Assembly (NCBI GenBank): GCA_022511485.1
Contig: JAFLUJ010000082.1
Location: 1-7,820 of the forward strand
Direction: 5' to 3'
DNA from: Oscillospiraceae bacterium
GTDB taxonomy: Bacteria; Bacillota; Clostridia; Oscillospirales; Ruminococcaceae
Length of the DNA stretch: 7,820 bases
Positions 5,931 through 7,820 of the stretch are shown piece after piece; position 1 is the first letter of the stretch, and every line of letters starts with the position of its first letter. The notes beneath the pieces are model-generated. The model was not told the DNA's origin, searched no databases, and worked only from the letters and a program-made list of their open reading frames with translations. Position numbers and translations under genes: made by a program.

Positions 5931-5959
5931 ATTATATCACTTTTATAAGTACTTGTCAA
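5931..5959 (-). promoter_or_regulatory. Consensus promoter of tRNA-fMet
   Basis: On the minus strand TTGACA (5954-5959) and TATAAT (5931-5936) are separated by exactly 17 bp, a full sigma-A consensus. T- and A-tracts just upstream (5964-5988) look like an UP element. The start near 5924 leaves about 30 nt of 5' leader for RNase P. Confidence 0.88.
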
Positions 5960-6027
5960 TACTTTTTTAGAAAAAAACAGAAAAAAGTTTCGACATTTTA
6001 CTACATTAAATAATATTCTATTACAAT

Positions 6028-6063
6028 ATGTGGCATACCATATGTTTGTATGGTATGCCACAT
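6028..6063. terminator. 15-bp perfect hairpin downstream of htrA
   Basis: ATGTGGCATACCATA (6028-6042) pairs perfectly with 6049-6063 around a 6-nt loop, 28 bp past the htrA stop. On the minus strand the stem is followed by ATTGTAATAG, not a clean T-run. It is therefore a likely 3' end or mRNA-stabilising hairpin but an untypical intrinsic terminator. Confidence 0.6.
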
Positions 6064-6091
6064 TGAAAGGAAGTGTAAAGTAGAGAAATGT

Positions 6092-7429
6092 TTACTCGTC
6101 TATTTCATTAGTAGATTCGTCAAGAATTATTTCAATGTCTATATTTCCATTATTTCTGGCGAGTGAAACAGTCATTGTTTCTCCGGGCTTGTGTTTGTTT
6201 TTGGCAGCTATAAGTCCGTCCATGTCCTTTATATCCTTGCCGTCCGCAGCTACAATAATGTCGCCTTCTGCAATTCCCGCTGTTTCAGCGCAGGAACCTG
6301 CTTCTACTGACATTACAAGCACTCCTGCTGAAACAGGCAGATTATAATATCTCTGTACTGATGCTGTTATATTTGTACCGGTTATACCGATTTTAGGTGT
6401 TGACACATATCCCTTGTTCATCAGATCGTCAAGGATAGGCATTGCATCGGTAATTGGTATTGCAAATCCGATACCCTCAGCCTCATTGCCTACGATTTTT
6501 GATGATGTGATGCCAACAACTTCTCCTCTGCTGTTGAAAAGAGGACCTCCGGAGTTTCCGTGATTTATGGATGCGTCAGTCTGGATAAGCGGCAATGTAG
6601 CTGTTGAACCGTTGGAAAGCTCGGTAGTGAGCTCTTTTTCAAGTCCGGAGATGATCCCGCATGAAGCAGAAAGTCCAAGTCCCATGGGATATCCCAGTGT
6701 TACGGCAGTTTCACCAAGGGAGAGCTCATCGCTGTTTCCGATAACTGCGGGAGTAAGTCCGGTCATTTCAATTTTAAGCAGAGCAAGGTCAGTACCTTCA
6801 TCACTGCCGATTACCTTGGCTACGTGCTCCGTGCCGTCCGACAGCGTTATTGTTACTGTATCGGCTTTGATCACAACAGTTTTTGTTTCGTATCCTCCGC
6901 CGAACCAGCTGAATGGATTTGAATAATCGCCTACAAGCTCTGTGGTTGTTGTCTGGATAACATGACAGTTGGTAATGATGTAGCCGTCTGCGGAAAGGAC
7001 AATACCTGTTCCTGTACCTGTACCATAGTTTTTAAATTCGGAAGTGATAAGCACCACAGAGGGTGTTGCACGTCTAATTATTTCCTTAGTAGTAAGATCT
7101 CCGGAAGCAGCAGATTCTGTGTTAAGGAGATTTCCTATTGATACATTATCGTTTCCGTCGGAATTTTGTGGTACAGCAGTAACAGTCTGTATGGATTCTC
7201 TTTCCTCGACAGAGTTATCATTGGCAGAGCCTGAGACATTCTGGACATTGTTATCAGCTATAATGGAATTTGCCAGGAAAGCTCCTCCGAATCCGGATGC
7301 TCCTCCAACAATGGCTACCGCTAAAATGAATGCGGCGATCTTTCCAGCCTTACCGCTCTTTTTAGGAGGTTCAGGCTCTTCGGGGGAGTAGTTGGCTGTG
7401 TAAGTATAGTTGTTATTATTCTCGTACAT
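6092..7429 (-). CDS. htrA: Membrane-anchored HtrA/DegP-like serine protease with PDZ domain
   Basis: This 445-residue protein is predicted to degrade or refold misfolded proteins on the outer face of the membrane. An Asn/Tyr- and Pro/Glu-rich cytoplasmic tail (1-29) leads to one membrane helix (about 30-57), then a linker rich in Asn, Ser and Asp. The trypsin-fold domain (about 112-335) has the triad His156 (ITNCHVI), Asp214 (GTDLALLKI) and Ser293 (HGNSGGPLF), all intact. One PDZ domain covers about 345-435 (GVLVMSVEAGSCAETAGIAEGDII). Length and layout are typical of Firmicutes HtrA. A Thr-rich loop with NPFSWFGGG (about 160-185) extends the region after the catalytic His, where the family varies. 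GAAAGG lies 11 nt before the ATG. The gene is alone on its strand with its own promoter, and a hairpin follows its stop. Confidence 0.96.
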   Translation of the reverse strand: MYENNNNYTYTANYSPEEPEPPKKSGKAGKIAAFILAVAIVGGASGFGGAFLANSIIADNNVQNVSGSANDNSVEERESIQTVTAVPQNSDGNDNVSIGNLLNTESAASGDLTTKEIIRRATPSVVLITSEFKNYGTGTGTGIVLSADGYIITNCHVIQTTTTELVGDYSNPFSWFGGGYETKTVVIKADTVTITLSDGTEHVAKVIGSDEGTDLALLKIEMTGLTPAVIGNSDELSLGETAVTLGYPMGLGLSASCGIISGLEKELTTELSNGSTATLPLIQTDASINHGNSGGPLFNSRGEVVGITSSKIVGNEAEGIGFAIPITDAMPILDDLMNKGYVSTPKIGITGTNITASVQRYYNLPVSAGVLVMSVEAGSCAETAGIAEGDIIVAADGKDIKDMDGLIAAKNKHKPGETMTVSLARNNGNIDIEIILDESTNEIDE

Positions 7430-7451
7430 AGATGTACCCGCCTTTCAAATC

Positions 7452-7467
7452 AAACGCATTTGCGTTT
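7452..7467. promoter_or_regulatory. Dyad in the htrA leader
   Basis: AAACGCA-TT-TGCGTTT is a perfect 7-bp inverted repeat between the predicted htrA transcription start (about 7475) and the ribosome binding site (7441-7446). It could be a repressor operator or a small leader hairpin. It is not a CIRCE or CtsR site. Confidence 0.4.
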
Positions 7468-7481
7468 TGTTCTTGATTACA

Positions 7482-7509
7482 ATTATATTCTAATTCTTCA
7501 TTGTGTAAA
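7482..7509 (-). promoter_or_regulatory. Predicted promoter of htrA
   Basis: On the minus strand TTTACA (7504-7509) and TATAAT (7482-7487) are separated by 16 bp. The start near 7475 gives a leader of about 45 nt. A TTGACG farther upstream (7520-7525) has no matching -10 at proper distance. Confidence 0.6.
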
Positions 7510-7820
7510 TTCTGTGACGCGTCAACGAAAGATATTTAAAAGCAATGAGATTTTTTACTGATGAAACCGTCAAATATTTATGGTAAAATTAAATTCATAT
7601 TTTCACAGTATGGATATAAAATGTCTGTTTTAATTATATTATAACACTCTGCAGACTATCTTTCATGTGAATTATATGGTTCTTATGTGTAATTTTTGTT
7701 TTATTCTTTTGTTTCTTCTGGCTCTTCAATCTCCAGATAAAATTTGTCATCTTCTTTGACGTAATCGCATTTTTCATTTTAATTACATTGCAGAATTATC
7801 AAATTTTAATATATCACAAT
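7510..7820. other. AT-rich stretch without a convincing complete gene
   Basis: No open frame here has both a good start and protein-like composition. Apart from a possible 25-codon gene tail at 7701-7778, I see only AT-rich sequence with no clear hairpin terminator. Confidence 0.5.
7701..7778 (-). pseudogene. Possible C-terminal remnant of an unknown gene
   Basis: The minus strand reads KCDYVKEDDKFYLEIEEPEE and a few more residues to a TAA at 7701-7703. This acidic, amphipathic composition looks like a real protein tail. The frame is closed by a stop at 7779-7781 and has no start codon or ribosome binding site. Either the rest was lost or the match to protein-like composition is chance. Confidence 0.25.

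Noticed and set aside
7638..7781. Basic 47-codon minus-strand frame beginning MKNAITSKK
   Set aside because: It has a Lys/Asn-rich composition typical of AT-rich non-coding sequence, and no ribosome binding site precedes its ATG.

Overview
The window looks like a chromosomal segment from a low-GC, Gram-positive, plant-fibre-degrading gut or rumen clostridium, most likely a Ruminococcus-like member of the Oscillospiraceae. The evidence is AGGAG-type ribosome binding sites, TTGACA/TATAAT promoters, a lipoprotein-type mannanase, a GH44 enzyme of ruminococcal character and an HtrA of the clostridial type. The assignment comes from reading family motifs by eye, with no database search.

Left part (1-4460): a polysaccharide-degradation locus. 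A minus-strand AraC-type regulator, cut by the left edge, faces away from a GH44 glycoside hydrolase (758-2605) that carries a signal peptide and a C-terminal membrane anchor. It is followed by a lipoprotein with a CBM35-like module and a GH26 mannanase domain (2781-4460). The predicted picture is two surface-tethered endo-acting enzymes on beta-mannan or beta-glucan hemicellulose, controlled by the adjacent cupin/AraC sensor. The 5' regions of both enzyme genes share a ~30-nt sequence (652-684 and 2681-2714), and the GH44 leader also has a perfect 14-bp hairpin that is not a terminator. These are the most interesting unexplained signals here.

Middle (4461-5816): a graveyard of gene pieces. 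It holds a minus-strand TPR/coiled-coil protein fragment with a frameshift before its membrane helix (4512-5215), a DUF2085-like membrane protein fragment (5223-5338) and the C-terminal catalytic part of a tyrosine recombinase on the plus strand (about 5339-5605). A strong bidirectional terminator and a perfect tandem 12-bp repeat follow. The block abuts the 3' end of an initiator tRNA gene, as expected for the decayed end of a tRNA-integrated element.

Right part (5817-7820): tRNA-fMet on the minus strand with a near-ideal promoter and terminator, then a complete membrane-anchored HtrA/DegP-like serine protease on the minus strand (6092-7429). The last ~390 bases hold the htrA promoter and leader and a possible 25-codon remnant of another gene.

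No CRISPR array, intact insertion sequence or complete new multi-gene defence system is visible. The points of novelty are the shared leader element and hairpin, the anchoring mode of the two glycosidases, and the mosaic remnant beside the initiator tRNA.
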